From Diadophis punctatus similis (lineage: Eukaryota > Chordata > Lepidosauria > Squamata > Dipsadidae), in the NCBI GenBank assembly GCA_023053685.1, contig JALIGW010000014.1, forward strand, positions 16,512,590 through 16,576,589: 64,000 bases of DNA. The letters run 5' to 3'. The translations under genes and the position numbers were made by a program. The notes beneath the pieces were generated by a model. The model ran no database searches and had not been told where the DNA came from. It saw nothing but the letters and a program-made list of their open reading frames with translations. How positions within the stretch are numbered: position 1 is the first letter of the stretch; every line of letters begins with the position of its first letter. Positions 11,099 through 20,554 of this stretch are shown in pieces.

Positions 11099-11680
11099 AT
11101 AGAGGGATACAATCAAATACCAGAGAGGTACTAGTACCAGTCTATAAAGCCTTGGTCAGACCACACCTAGAGTACTGCATCCAGTTTTGGTCACCACACT
11201 ACAAAAAAGACATTGAAACCCTAGAGAAAGTGCAGAAGAGAGCAACCAGGATGATAAAGGGTCTGGAAAATAAAACATACGAAGAGCGGTTGCAGGAACT
11301 GAGCTTGGCCAGTCTGGCGAAGAGAAGGACCAGGGGTGACATGATAGCAATGTTCCAATACTTGAGGGGATGCCACAGAGAGGAGGGGGTCAGGCTGTTC
11401 TCTATGGCACCAGAAAGCCAAACAAGGAATAACGGATGGAAGCTGACCAAGGAGAGATTCAACCTGGAAGTGAGGAGAAACTTTCTGACGGTGAGAGCAA
11501 TCAACCAGTGGAACAGCTTGCCAGCGGAGGTTGTGAGAGCCCCAACACTTGCGACCTTCAAGAGGAGACTGGACTGCCATCTGTCTCAAATGGTGTAGGA
11601 ACTCCTGCTTGAGCAGGGGGTTGGACTAGATGACCTACAAGGTCCCTTCCAACTCTAATAATAAATCTAAAAATCTAAAT
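11099..11680 (+). mobile_element. CR1 LINE 3' end with intact C-terminal frame
   Basis: This 5'-truncated CR1 encodes the last ~166 residues of the ORF2 protein without a stop (11099-11598), including LEYCIQFWSPHYKKDIETLE and RRTRGDMIAMFQYLRG. This is the region downstream of reverse transcriptase. The 3' UTR contains CTTGAGCAGGGGGTTGGAC and ends in an ATAAATCTAAAAATCTAAAT-like tail. It belongs to the same subfamily as the antisense copy at 54727-55445 (both encode FSMAPESQTRNNG). It interrupts the inverted-repeat element. Confidence 0.9.
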
Positions 11681-11788
11681 TTTCAAGGGAAAACAAAGAA
11701 AGTCCAGTTGCCTTTTGAAAAAAAAAAGCACCTTTGGGACAATCATGACCTGGATGACTGAGAATCTCCATAGACATTCCCTCCTGAT

Positions 11789-12529
11789 CTTTTTCTGTCT
11801 TTCCAATAATACGGAGGGAGAAAGAGAGAGACCAGGAAGGAATAAAATGATTTGTGGATATTTTTAGAGTCCTTTTACTTCACCTCTCATCTTTTCCCAC
11901 CTTACAGAAAGCTCAAAGCAGCAGGGGGTTTGTGCCTTTCACAAGATCCGCCACAGGCAGCTACTTCAGTATGGCCTCTGTCAGGCTCACCATCATGTTG
12001 CCACGTGAAGCAGTGAAGGGTTGGGGGGGGGGGCTTCTCGGCTTTCTCCCCTTCCTGGTCTCTTCTCATTATCCTCAAGCAATGCAAGTGAACAGCCGGG
12101 CCATCTTGCCTTCTCCAGCAGGGAAACAGATCCTCAACTTTGTTTGGTGCTCCCAGGGTGGTTTTGTGGTCATGAGCTTCCTTCTCTGTCTATCCGCTTG
12201 CACGAGCACTGCAAGAAGGATTTGAACTGCTGCAGGAGTGGGGGATGGCAGAAGACTGCATGGAGAGGCAACTGAGGGGGAACAGACTAGGGGAGTCGGG
12301 AGGCTCTTTAAGAGGAAGGGTAAATTCTGATAGAAAACAGGGAAGATGATCGTTCTGGAGAGAGGCAAGATCCATTGACTAGGCAAAAGGGGCTAAAGCA
12401 TTTTTTAAGTCTGGATAAAGCAGCTCAGATAGATGCCCCCCTAGTTCAAGAAACTATAAGAATGAGGATGAGGAGGTACAACACAATCACACTTGCAAAA
12501 ATCTATTATTATAACCAATCTCAATAAAA
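11789..12529. other. Unassigned DNA
   Basis: No repeat or exon recognised. Overlapping frames on both strands at 11854-12386 (up to 123 codons) flank a poly(G) run and show no domain. Confidence 0.4.
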
Positions 12530-12888
12530 GTAGTTCAGACAGAATAACAGAGTTGGACGGGACCTTGTAGGTCATCTCGTCCAACCCCCCGCCCAAGCAG
12601 GAGACCCCGCACCATTTCTGACAGATGGCAGTCCAGTCTCTTTTTGAAAGCCTCCAGTGATGGAACTCCCACAACTTCTGAAGGCAACTTCTGTTCCATG
12701 GGTTGATTGTTCTCACTGTCAGAAAAGTTTTCCTTATTTCTTGGTTGAATCTCTCCTTGGTCAGTTTCCATCCATTATTCCTTGTCTGGCCTTCAGGTGC
12801 TTTGGAAAATAGCTTAACCCCCTCCTCTCTGGGGCAGCCCCTCAAATATTGGAAGACTGCTATCATGTCTCCCGAGAGCCCAAAGCAG
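12530..12888 (-). mobile_element. CR1 LINE 3' fragment, antisense
   Basis: On the minus strand this encodes the CR1 C-terminus (GDMIAVFQYLRGCPREEGVK, then FSKAPEGQTRNNGWKLTKER) with frame breaks near the end, followed by the 3' UTR signature. It is 5'-truncated within the GDMIAVF region and belongs to the KAPEGQ subfamily. Confidence 0.85.
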
Positions 12889-13545
12889 CTTCTCCTTTTC
12901 CCAAGGAAAAGACCATTCATGAAAGTTGAGCCAAAGTCACCTTGTTAATCCCCTTCCGATGTAACATCTCCTAGAGGTGGCTTAAAAACAAGGTGGCTCT
13001 ACCAATTTTTAAGACAGCCTCTTTTTTCGATGAACAATTCCTAATTTTTTTCTGCTCTTTACTTAGAATCTCTTTTCTTGCAAATTAAACCCTTAGATTG
13101 ATCTATGCAACAGCCCACATTTCTGTATGCGACCATCAAATGGCAGAAAAAATAATGGGAAAAACCCGGGTGGAGATGGTGAAGAAGGAATCAATACCCA
13201 GATTGAGAAAGCAAGATCAGAGAATGAGAAAACAGGAACAAAATTGGGATGGGGGAGGGGGGAAGAACGTGACCGGAGGAAAGAAAAGGACTCAATTTCC
13301 TTGCACAAACTAGTCCAAACCAGAAGATGAATTTTGAGTTAAGCACAAAGGCATCTTTTGCACCCGGCGCACATCGGTTTGTCTGCAGCAACATATTCTG
13401 GGACTCTCATTTGATCTAAGATTCCCTCTCCTCTAACTCAGAGCTAAATTATTTGGAAGAAAAACCTTATCTTTCTATTTGCTAAGGACCACGAATGTAT
13501 TGCTTTCCTGTTTAGCCTACATTGTACTGTGAAATGCTAGGGAGG
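12889..13545. other. Unassigned DNA
   Basis: No recognisable feature. Lysine-rich and leucine-rich frames at 13093-13394 are complementary shadows of A-rich sequence. Confidence 0.4.
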
Positions 13546-13553
13546 GTCAGCTA

Positions 13554-13836
13554 CAGAGGTGGGTTCCTACTGGTTCTAACCGGTTCTATAGAACTGGTAG
13601 TATACCGGTGGTGATGTCACGGAGCCGGTTCTGTCGGTGCCGGTCCATAGCCGCCACCATCTTGTTTTTGGCTTTCCCCCCCTGATTTTTCCTGGTTTTT
13701 GCTTCTGTGCATGCTCAGAAGCTGAGTTTCTGGCACTGCACCTGTGCGATGCGGCCACATGGCGCACAATGCATGCGCAGCCACGCGGCGGGGGAGGAAG
13801 CGAACCGACGGCGAGGCAAGTTAGAACCCACCCCTG
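13554..13836. mobile_element. hAT-type MITE (CAGAGGTGGGTTCCTA family)
   Basis: The ends are CAGAGGTGGGTTCCTACTGG and GAACCCACCCCTG, with the exact octamer GTCAGCTA on both sides (13546-13553 and 13837-13844). The GC-rich interior holds GCATGCTCAG/CTGAG and GCATGCGCAG motifs. No transposase. Confidence 0.92.
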
Positions 13837-13883
13837 GTCAGCTAAATGTATGTCAATATCACATTTACCATATTGATTGATTA

Positions 13884-13912
13884 TTATTTGTGTGTGTGTG
13901 TGTGTTTGTGTG
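13884..13912. repeat. (TG)n microsatellite
   Basis: A short, slightly interrupted TG run. Open frames translating it as alternating Val/Cys are artefacts. Confidence 0.85.
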
Positions 13913-13957
13913 CTTTAAGAAAACTCTACATTTATTGTCATTCATCCCTTTCAAATA

Positions 13958-14035
13958 CAGTTTATTTACTTATCACATTTTTGAGACCACCCATCTCCCT
14001 TGCAGAGAGACTCTGGGTGGTGTACAAGTAAAAGT
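13958..14035 (-). mobile_element. LINE-type 3' tail, antisense
   Basis: The minus strand reads ACCACCCAGAGTCTCTCTGC and ends in TAAATAAA-like sequence. This resembles the recurring CCACCCAGAGTCCC...GGGCGGCATA tails at 15728, 18321 and 33835. Only the tail is present, so the parent family is not identified. Confidence 0.5.
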
Positions 14036-14975
14036 ATTAAAGCTTAAAGACAGTATACACAGTTTATCTTTTAAAAATTAAAAAAATAATATTAAAAGTT
14101 AATTACGAGGCGGGGGAGGGCTTTCAGGCAATAACCAGCCCTTGGATTGTACCCTCCTCTGGGCTCCCCATGCAAGACTGCAGGGACATGTTTTGGCTCC
14201 TTTCTGAAAGGCCAGGAGGGTGGGGGGCTTGCTTCACTTGAGGGGTGGGGGGAGAATCTTCCACAGGGATATTTTAATCGTGTGCACAATTTTTCTGATA
14301 TGTGCTATTTTGTATGCTATGTCTATGTGGCTGGGCAGGGTCCTTTGGTGATTATCTTCTTTCAGGTGAGTTTTGGGTGAAGAGAGGTTGAGGCAGCTTC
14401 TTTGACCTTCAGCTTCTCCATCGCTCCTCTCAAACTTTTTCCTTTTTCTCTTCATCCTGTCATCCGCAGGAGACGAGTCACAGGAATATACTATCTGTTA
14501 AAATAATATTGTGAATGTATGCATTTACTTTGTATTTGATTAGACTGTCATTATTTCTGTAGTCAAAATTACCATTGCATTTAATACTTCACTATATAGT
14601 TGATGTTTTCATAACTTCATAACGCCACAGCAAACAGATCAAGATATAAATGGGCAATATACATGATGTCACTTATATTCTAGAACTACTAGAACTTCTA
14701 AACCAATTTCCAAAGAAAATCATTCTCACATAATGCTGTCTAAATGGAAATTAGTGCTACCTTGACAGGAGTAGCCAATTCATACAAATTCTCTTGACAG
14801 TTGAAGCAGGAAGTTAGAATAGCTAAGGGCTTCCTTGGCCCTAAAGGGATATAGCGAGCAATGCTATGCACAGCCACCAAAAAAATCTAATAATGGTGAA
14901 CGCCAGCGCAGTTTTCCATGTTGTGTGAATGTAACTGTAGTTAAAACACAAGGTTGCCATCCAGTTTTCAGCCAC
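14036..14975. other. Unassigned DNA
   Basis: No clear repeat or exon in about 0.9 kb. It is mostly AT-rich from 14480 on. Confidence 0.4.
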
Positions 14976-14977
14976 CC

Positions 14978-15167
14978 AATTGCTTGAGCCAGGGATTGGA
15001 TTAGAAGACATCCAAGTTCATACCTCTTTTACTCTTATTCATGCTTGTAATATCACATATATATTCAATCATGTTTTACTGTTTATACTTTGCTTATAAT
15101 CATATATGCTTGACAAATAAACAAATACAAATACAAGTTCCCTTCCAACTCTATTATTCTGTATATT
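14978..15167 (+). mobile_element. CR1 3' end split by a short insertion
   Basis: The CR1 3' UTR (TTGCTTGAGCCAGGGATTGG, ending GACATCCAAG at 15016) resumes at about 15138 with TTCCCTTCCAACTC and a TATTATTCTGTAT tail. The ~120 bases between end in GACAAATAAACAAATACAAA and look like a LINE-type 3' tail. A target duplication of only about 4-5 bases (CAAG) is visible. Confidence 0.55.
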
Positions 15168-15360
15168 CTTAAAATTGGTGTGCATTAAGTCTGTCCCCCT
15201 TTAAGCAAGTGAGGGGAAGTCCATATATTCTGTCCAAATATCTTTGGACATTTAAAAATGTTCCTTCCCCAATTTCTTCTTTCAGAGATAAGCAAAGCAC
15301 AATCCTTCCAAGCAATCCCTAGTTCTTAGTTATGCTGTTCCACAAAGTTGCATTGGGAAT

Positions 15361-15520
15361 AGGGTAGGGTAGGGTAGGGTAGGGTAGGGTAGGGTAGGGT
15401 AGGGTAGGGTAGGATAGGATAGGATAGGATAGGATAGGATAGGATAGGATAGGATAGAATAGAATAGAATAGAATAGAATAGAATAGAATAGAATAGAAT
15501 AGAATAGAATAGAATAGAAT
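15361..15520 (+). repeat. Graded pentanucleotide array: (AGGGT)10 (AGGAT)9 (AGAAT)13
   Basis: The array is three pure blocks in order: ten AGGGT (15361-15410), nine AGGAT (15411-15455) and thirteen AGAAT (15456-15520). Each neighbouring unit differs by one G/A change. The AGAAT end joins directly to a LINE 3' tail read on the minus strand. Open frames through it encode repeats only. Confidence 0.98.
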
Positions 15521-15612
15521 ACTTTATTGTCACTTTGAATGTACACTAATCGGCATACATTAAAATGAAATTTTGTTGCATTCAGCTCTCAAAGGGCTGG
15601 ATGAATTTAAGG
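15521..15612 (-). mobile_element. LINE 3' tail (snake CR1/L3-like) seeding the pentamer array
   Basis: On the minus strand the sequence reads GTACATTCAAAGTGACAATA then AAGT followed by (ATTCT)n. It fits the LINE 3' end described in snakes as seeding AATAG-type microsatellites. The LINE is strongly 5'-truncated here. A longer upstream part of a probably related family is seen at 21867-22230, also antisense. Confidence 0.75.
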
Positions 15613-15727
15613 AATATCCATCCTGACCTTTAAGGAAGACATAGCAGACTCTTTCATCTCCACATGACTCATTTCTCAGGGAGATTTTAGCCTCACTTAC
15701 TAACAGGAAATTATTATTAATTTCATT

Positions 15728-15800
15728 TCAGAGTCCCCTGGGAGTTGGGCGGCATATAAATCCATTTAAAATAAATAAAATAAAAAAATAAATTTAAAAG
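15728..15800 (+). mobile_element. LINE-type 3' tail
   Basis: It contains CAGAGTCCCCTGGGAGTTGG and GGCGGCATATAAATCCATTT followed by an AAATAAAATAA tail. It is almost identical to 18330-18395, which argues for a common retroposed family. Confidence 0.65.
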
Positions 15801-16029
15801 AAAACATAGTGGGGGCATGAAATATCCCAACTATGCAAAATTATTTTAGGAGAAAGGCTGTGTATATGTGTTTCTTATTTGATAGCTATAAATCAGAAAT
15901 ACATAATTTATGTATGGATAATTTATATAAATCTTATGATTTATGTACTTAAAGATATACAGTTTTTTAATTATTCTGCCAGAATATGGGTGGGGATTAC
16001 TAAGGAACCAACTCAGTTCTCCAACTCAA

Positions 16030-16122
16030 TCCTCCTCCTCCTCCTCCTCCTCCTCCTCCTCCTCCTCCTCCTCCTCCTCCTCCTCCTCCTCCTCCTCCTC
16101 CTCCTCCTCCTCCTCCTCCTCC
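16030..16122 (+). repeat. (TCC)31 microsatellite
   Basis: A pure TCC run of 93 bases. Depending on frame it translates as poly-Ser, poly-Leu or poly-Pro, so the 187- and 97-codon frames through it are repeat-driven. Long polypyrimidine tracts of this kind can form triplex DNA. Confidence 0.98.
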
Positions 16123-17185
16123 AAATTTACCTGGGGGATCTGGGGGATGAGGCTGCCACTGAATTTTCATGACCTGAAAATGAGGGTGGCAAAAAGGGGC
16201 CTTATGAACTTCAGGCAGGTTCCCCCATCCTCACAGATAAGCACAGACACAAAGGGAATTGGCCGTGTGCTCTCGGAGAGGGTTGAGACAGAGAAATCTA
16301 GCTTGGCAGATGTGGCTCCACGTGTTCATGGAATTTGGGAAGTTCCTGGTGATTTGAGGGGTGGAAGTCCTATTTTCTTTGGAAGACTGCAGATTTTAAA
16401 AATACCCCTTGTTCCTCCGAATGCCAGAATCCTACCTTTGGGACAAGAGGAGGAGGAAAAGGAGAGAAGCCATTTAAAATGCCTGAAGATCCCAGCCTTG
16501 AGTTAAATTGCTATTCTTATTTGGCTAACGCTGGGCAAAAGGTTCCTGCAGAGAAGAGCAAACAAGCGAGGATAGAGGGAGGCATAGCTAAACAATCACT
16601 CAAGCTAAATAAATAATTACTTCTCAGACATGAGCTAAAGGAAACTTCCATCTGTTTACCTTGGCTTTGACAAGTCCAACAGTTCATAACGGTGGTGAAA
16701 AAAAAAATCAAAATGCATTTGGCTCGGAGAAACCAGTTGGCTGCTTTCAAGGCTTTCAAAGTTTAGAGTACGTTGCAAAAGCTACATTCTCTAGTGGTGA
16801 AAGCAGGGATCCAGTCCAGTAGCCAAACTCAGCAATACAGGGTTTTAAATGCCATAACCAGCACTTTGTATTTCATCTGGAAACAAATTGGACGAAGGTA
16901 GAGTGCTTTTAGCACAACATAATCTGATCTCTTCGAATTCTTCCAGAGACCAACCTGGGTGCTGCGTTCTGTATCAATGGAACATCTGGATTAGACACAA
17001 AAGCAGCTCCAAGCACAGCAGGTTGGAGTGGGTCAGGGCGTGGGTACTCCTCACAATTTTAAGATTGTTTTCTTTCAGGACAGGACACAGTTAGCAACCC
17101 AAGTGAGAAAAGGAACTCCTGCTGTTGGCTCATTCTGAGAAACCAGAGAGACCTCCATCTGGAAGTACCTTCTGACTGTGTTTCT
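16123..17185. other. Unassigned DNA
   Basis: No named repeat recognised. The open frame continuing from the TCC repeat to 16506 has no domain I know and no splice-site support. A minus-strand 80-codon frame at 16517-16759 is likewise unsupported. Confidence 0.4.
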
Positions 17186-17190
17186 GCTCA

Positions 17191-17430
17191 GCTGAAGTGG
17201 TGCAGTGGTTAAATGCAGCCACTGCAGGCTGACTGCTAGTTCAGCAGTTCAGCAGTTCAAATCTCACTAGGCTCAAGGTTGACTCAGCCTTCCATCCTTC
17301 CGAGGTGGGTAAAATGAGGACCCAGATTGTCGGGGGCAATATGCTGAACTCTGTAAACCGCTTAGAGAGGGCTGTAAAGCACTGTGAAGCGGTATATAAG
17401 TCTAAGTGCTATTGCTATTGCTATTGCTCC
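17191..17430 (+). mobile_element. Snake-type tRNA-derived SINE, near full length
   Basis: The A-box region GTGGTGCAGTGGTTAAATGC lies at about 17199 and the B box (GTTCAAATCTCAC) near 17254. The body carries GGTTGACTCAGCCTTCCATC, then TAAAATGAGGACCCAGATTG, and the 3' end is GTGCTATTGCTATTGCTATT. The promoter boxes look intact. Confidence 0.9.
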
Positions 17431-17469
17431 TTCGGGAAGAATGTAATCCAAATCAGCAATGGTCTACCG

Positions 17470-17895
17470 CAGTGATGGCGAACCTATGGCACGTGTGCCA
17501 CAGGTGGCACGCAGAGCCATATCTGAGGGCACGCAAGGCATTGCCCTATGTCAGCTCCAGCGCACATGCGCGCACTGACCAGCTGATTTTCAGCCTTCTT
17601 TTTGGCCATTTTAGCTCTCTCCAGGCTTCAGGAAAGCCCCCTGAAGCCTGGGGATGGTGAAAAACAGCCCAATGGGCCAACCGGAAGTTTGGAGGCTTCA
17701 GTGACGCCTGTGCGCATGTGCGGAGGGAGGAGGCAGCACAGGGGGGATTGTGTGCATGCACGGGGGGGACAGTGCGGGGATTGTGCACGTGTGTGTGTGG
17801 GAGAGCATTGCATTATGGGTGTGGGCACACGTGCACACACTATCATGCGCACGCCCCCTTTTGCCACCCGATCCAAAAAAGGTTCGCCATCACTG
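17470..17895. mobile_element. hAT-type MITE (CAGTGATGGCGAACC family)
   Basis: The ends are CAGTGATGGCGAACCTATGG and AGGTTCGCCATCACTG. Flanking octamers GTCTACCG and GTCTACCA match at 7 of 8. The interior is rich in GCGCATGTGCG-type motifs. The family is shared with 28680-29106. Confidence 0.93.
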
Positions 17896-18059
17896 GTCTA
17901 CCATCTTTCTGGAATTCTAACCCCTCACAATGGATTCATTGATCATCCCTCATCCTCTGAAGTCGGTAATGGAGAAACAGAATTAGGGTCATCAGCGTCC
18001 TAATAGCAGCCATTCCAAACCACTGGATTAACCCCAACCTTTTGTAAGGCTTTAAAATG

Positions 18060-18490
18060 TGATTCCACACCCGGTCTGGGACTCAGAATGTGCTATGGGC
18101 CCGATTCTTGGCTTTACTGTCAGTTGGTTAATTATCTGGGCTGCTGTATGTATTTAATTTTTGGATGTTTTTACTGTTTTATAGTTTTTAACTATAACAC
18201 AACTTTAACTATAACTTAACAAGGGTCTCCCCCCTTGGTTATGAATGTTAGATGCTCTTTTTAATTTTTGTAGCTTTTAAATTGTTGTGTCTTTTTATAT
18301 TGGAAAATGGATTGACATGTTGTGAGCCGCCCAGAGTCCCCTGGGAGTTGGGCGGCATATAAATCCATTTAAATAAATAAATAAATAAATAACTGTTTTA
18401 CAGTTTTAGAATTGTAAGCCACCCAGGGTCACTTGGTTGAGATGGGCAGCTATAGAAATTGAATAAACAATTAAATAAATAAATAAATTA
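18060..18490 (+). mobile_element. Two adjacent LINE-type 3' tails
   Basis: A first tail ends at 18321-18395 (GTGAGCCGCCCAGAGTCCCC, GGCGGCATATAAATCC, then (AAAT)n). A second, more diverged tail (GTAAGCCACCCAGGGTCAC, TAAATAAATAAATAAATT) follows at about 18403-18490. The upstream T-rich part (18060-18320) may belong to the first copy. Confidence 0.55.
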
Positions 18491-18715
18491 TCCACCTGTG
18501 GGGCTTCTTGTGGATGTTGTTCATTATTGCAGATAGAATCCTGGAGTACGTCAAGTAATAGCCACCTCAAATCTACCTGAGAGATGCCCCTGAAAAATGG
18601 AATCTTATTCCCAGGACTCTGAGTGATCCATGTACCTGTCAGATCTGCCCAACTTGGTTCCTTAGGAAAGAAAGACCCTCGACTCCATTGGTGTTGAAAG
18701 GTATACTTTACTAAA
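18491..18715. other. Unassigned DNA next to L1
   Basis: No certain feature. The stretch GGATGTTGTTCATTATTGCA (near 18511) resembles GCAGATGTTGTCATTGTTGC near 37336, also next to L1 sequence, so a shared unrecognised repeat is possible. Confidence 0.35.
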
Positions 18716-18819
18716 AGCCAAGTGGAGATAGAGGAATACGGAGAATCGGCAGGATTGAAAATCAATAAACAAAAAACTAAATTATTAACAAAAAATATGA
18801 CAATAAAACAAAAAGATGA
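18716..18819 (+). pseudogene. L1 ORF2 fragment, left part of split host copy
   Basis: The frame encodes IEEYGESAGLKINKQKTKLL and continues TKNMTIKQKD, corresponding to the region just after the reverse-transcriptase YADD motif in L1 ORF2. It is interrupted at the end by insertion of the ORF1-only L1, and the frame resumes at 21357. It is a dead 5'-truncated fragment. Confidence 0.85.
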
Positions 18820-19483
18820 CTTCCGGTTTGGAGCGCGCCATCGCGGACGTCCCCTGTCGGGCGCCTTTCCGTTAAAAGCCACCAGAACAGCTGTCTGGCG
18901 GCTTTGAAATCTCTTCCCCGGGCAAAGGGGAGAGATGAGAGCTTGACAGGTGGGGTAAAGCCCCCCCAGCGCCCTAGGAGCCATCTGGTAGGGCGCGAAG
19001 GGAGAGCTCCCCATGCAGCCTGTCTCCAGCTCCGAAGATCAGGAAACCTCCGCCTTTGCGGAGCTAGATGTTGCGACCAGCCGCTGCTTCAAGAATGGGA
19101 TTTATAACTACATTTAAACTACAGAAGCAGACAGAGAGAAACAGGCGTGAGATGGGCAAGTACTGAAACCTCTTTTTTCCTTTTTTTTTCAACTCCTGGG
19201 CAAGCTTTCACTTCGGCAAGGGAACAAAGGAAACAGAGTAACAATATGGCGATTGAGAAGTGAAAGTGACTTTCGTTTTCCCAGAGGCTTTTTTTTTTCT
19301 CTCTCTCTCTTATGGAAACTTTTAACTTGGAAAAATGGTTTTTTCTCTCTCTGTCTCCTAACTCTGGATTAAAGTTATAATAGAAATATTTCCAATAATA
19401 AAAGACTACCTGGTTTTTAAACTGGAAAGAACTTTAATCAGGCATCTGGCTTTCTTTCTTTTTTGTACTCTTTTGAAACACCA
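18820..19483 (+). promoter_or_regulatory. Putative 5' UTR/internal promoter of the ORF1-only L1
   Basis: The region lies between the 5' target duplication and the ORF1 start. It opens with a CpG-rich block (GAGCGCGCCATCGCGGACG) and later contains pyrimidine tracts. L1 5' UTRs normally carry internal promoters. Promoter function here is inferred from position only. Confidence 0.45.
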
Positions 19484-20554
19484 ATGGCTTCAAAGTCTGG
19501 AAAGATTGTTTTGACTAAAAGAAATGACTATTCATCTGGATATATTTCTAAAATGCAACTTAACACTGAGCTAACACCTCCACAGCTTTTGACACCTGAA
19601 AATTTATTAAATAATTTAAAGATTATGAAACATGAACTTACTTTGGAATTTAATCAGAAAATAAGTGAGATAGACAAAAAAATGCAGGCTGCTTTGAAGA
19701 ATATGAATCAACAACTCAGATTTGATGTGTTAGAGGTTTGCAAAGGTTTAGCAACAAATATTGAAGTTTTGGCAGAACGTATTGAAACAAATAAACAAGC
19801 TTTGGCAACCTCGGTGAATTACATAGATAAAATCCAAAATGATATTGCAAATTTTGAAAAAGAGGTCTTGATGACACAGTTCAGATCCATGGAAGTTGCT
19901 ATAAGGATCAGAGGTTTGAAAGAAGGATTATATGAAAATTTAAAAGGCAGGATGGTTGACGTATTGGATCAGGTGTCTGGAATTTCTAAAGTGGAATTGG
20001 CTACACAAATCGACAAAATATACAGAATCAATTTGTGGTACGCTAAACAAAAGCATTTACCAAGGGATATTGTCATATATTTTACCACAAGAGCTTTACG
20101 GAATAGAATTATACAAGCAACGTTTAACAATAATCTTATGGTGAATGGTCAGGAACTAAAGATTTGGAAAGAAATCCCCTCTAAAATGCTTAAAGCCAGA
20201 AAAAGCTATACTTTTTTGATTGATGAATTTAAGAGATTAAATTTACAATATAAATGGGAAGCACCAGTTGGAGTAGCAGTGAAATTTTCTGGAAAAAGAT
20301 ACCGACTCAACACGATAAAAAAAGCTACTGAATTTTATGTCAATGTTTTAAAGGCGGATATATCCAAGATTCCAGAGGAAGGATGTATGAAAATAAAAGA
20401 GGAGGACGAGGGGAAGCCACCTTTGATGGATCAAAAGGAAATAGATTCAAAAACCCAAAAGGAGTGCCAGAACCAGATAGCTGGGGAAAAGGAGATGGAG
20501 GTCTGGGATCAGATGGGAGACGAGTCGACAAATTCGAATTTACTGAACTATTAA
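19484..20554 (+). CDS. L1-type ORF1 protein, 356 residues, uninterrupted
   Basis: ATG at 19484 follows CACCA; the frame stays open to TAA at 20552-20554. Residues about 41-130 are rich in heptad-like Leu/Ile and charged residues, consistent with the trimerising coiled coil of L1 ORF1p. Residues about 135-215 fit the RNA-recognition domain (MEVAIRIRGLKEG, then RINLWYAKQKHLPRDIVIYF). Residues about 220-290 fit the L1 C-terminal nucleic-acid-binding domain (WKEIPSKMLKARKSYTFLID, FSGKRYRLNTIKKATEFYV). A hydrophilic tail of about 65 residues follows. ORF1p coats L1 RNA and acts as a nucleic-acid chaperone in a cytoplasmic RNP. The intact frame next to decayed L1 pieces suggests a younger copy or past selection. 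Confidence 0.9.
   Translation: MASKSGKIVLTKRNDYSSGYISKMQLNTELTPPQLLTPENLLNNLKIMKHELTLEFNQKISEIDKKMQAALKNMNQQLRFDVLEVCKGLATNIEVLAERIETNKQALATSVNYIDKIQNDIANFEKEVLMTQFRSMEVAIRIRGLKEGLYENLKGRMVDVLDQVSGISKVELATQIDKIYRINLWYAKQKHLPRDIVIYFTTRALRNRIIQATFNNNLMVNGQELKIWKEIPSKMLKARKSYTFLIDEFKRLNLQYKWEAPVGVAVKFSGKRYRLNTIKKATEFYVNVLKADISKIPEEGCMKIKEEDEGKPPLMDQKEIDSKTQKECQNQIAGEKEMEVWDQMGDESTNSNLLNY

Larger units (their letters stand above)
10749..11775. mobile_element. Inverted-repeat retroelement with both arms interrupted
   Basis: A 13-bp direct repeat (ATTCCCTCCTGAT at 10736-10748 and 11776-11788) brackets the unit. The core is a fold-back. The left arm at about 11001-11046 and the right arm at 11063-11096 are reverse complements around CTGAAGAAGCTTCTTGGATG. 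The outer parts of each arm share a GGTGC...CAAAAGGCA block, near 10759-10781 inverted and near 11710-11745 direct. The left arm is split by a SINE (10781-10992) and the right arm by a CR1 3' end (about 11099-11680). Non-inverted relatives lie at 25572, 46575 and 61785. Affinity with Penelope-like elements is a guess from layout. Confidence 0.65.

Noticed and set aside
10957..11598. 213-codon protein gene
   Set aside because: The first part is SINE and inverted-repeat sequence and the rest is the CR1 ORF2 C-terminus; no genuine start exists.
15361..15410. (AGGGT)10 as an interstitial telomere
   Set aside because: The vertebrate telomere unit is six bases (TTAGGG); this is a five-base unit grading into AGGAT and AGAAT next to a LINE tail.
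15319..15546. Open frames of 60-75 codons across the pentamer array
   Set aside because: They translate a microsatellite; the unit length of five gives repeating peptides without stops.
15943..16506. 187-codon frame with a long serine run as a gene
   Set aside because: The frame is open mainly because of (TCC)31, and the rest shows no domain or splice support.
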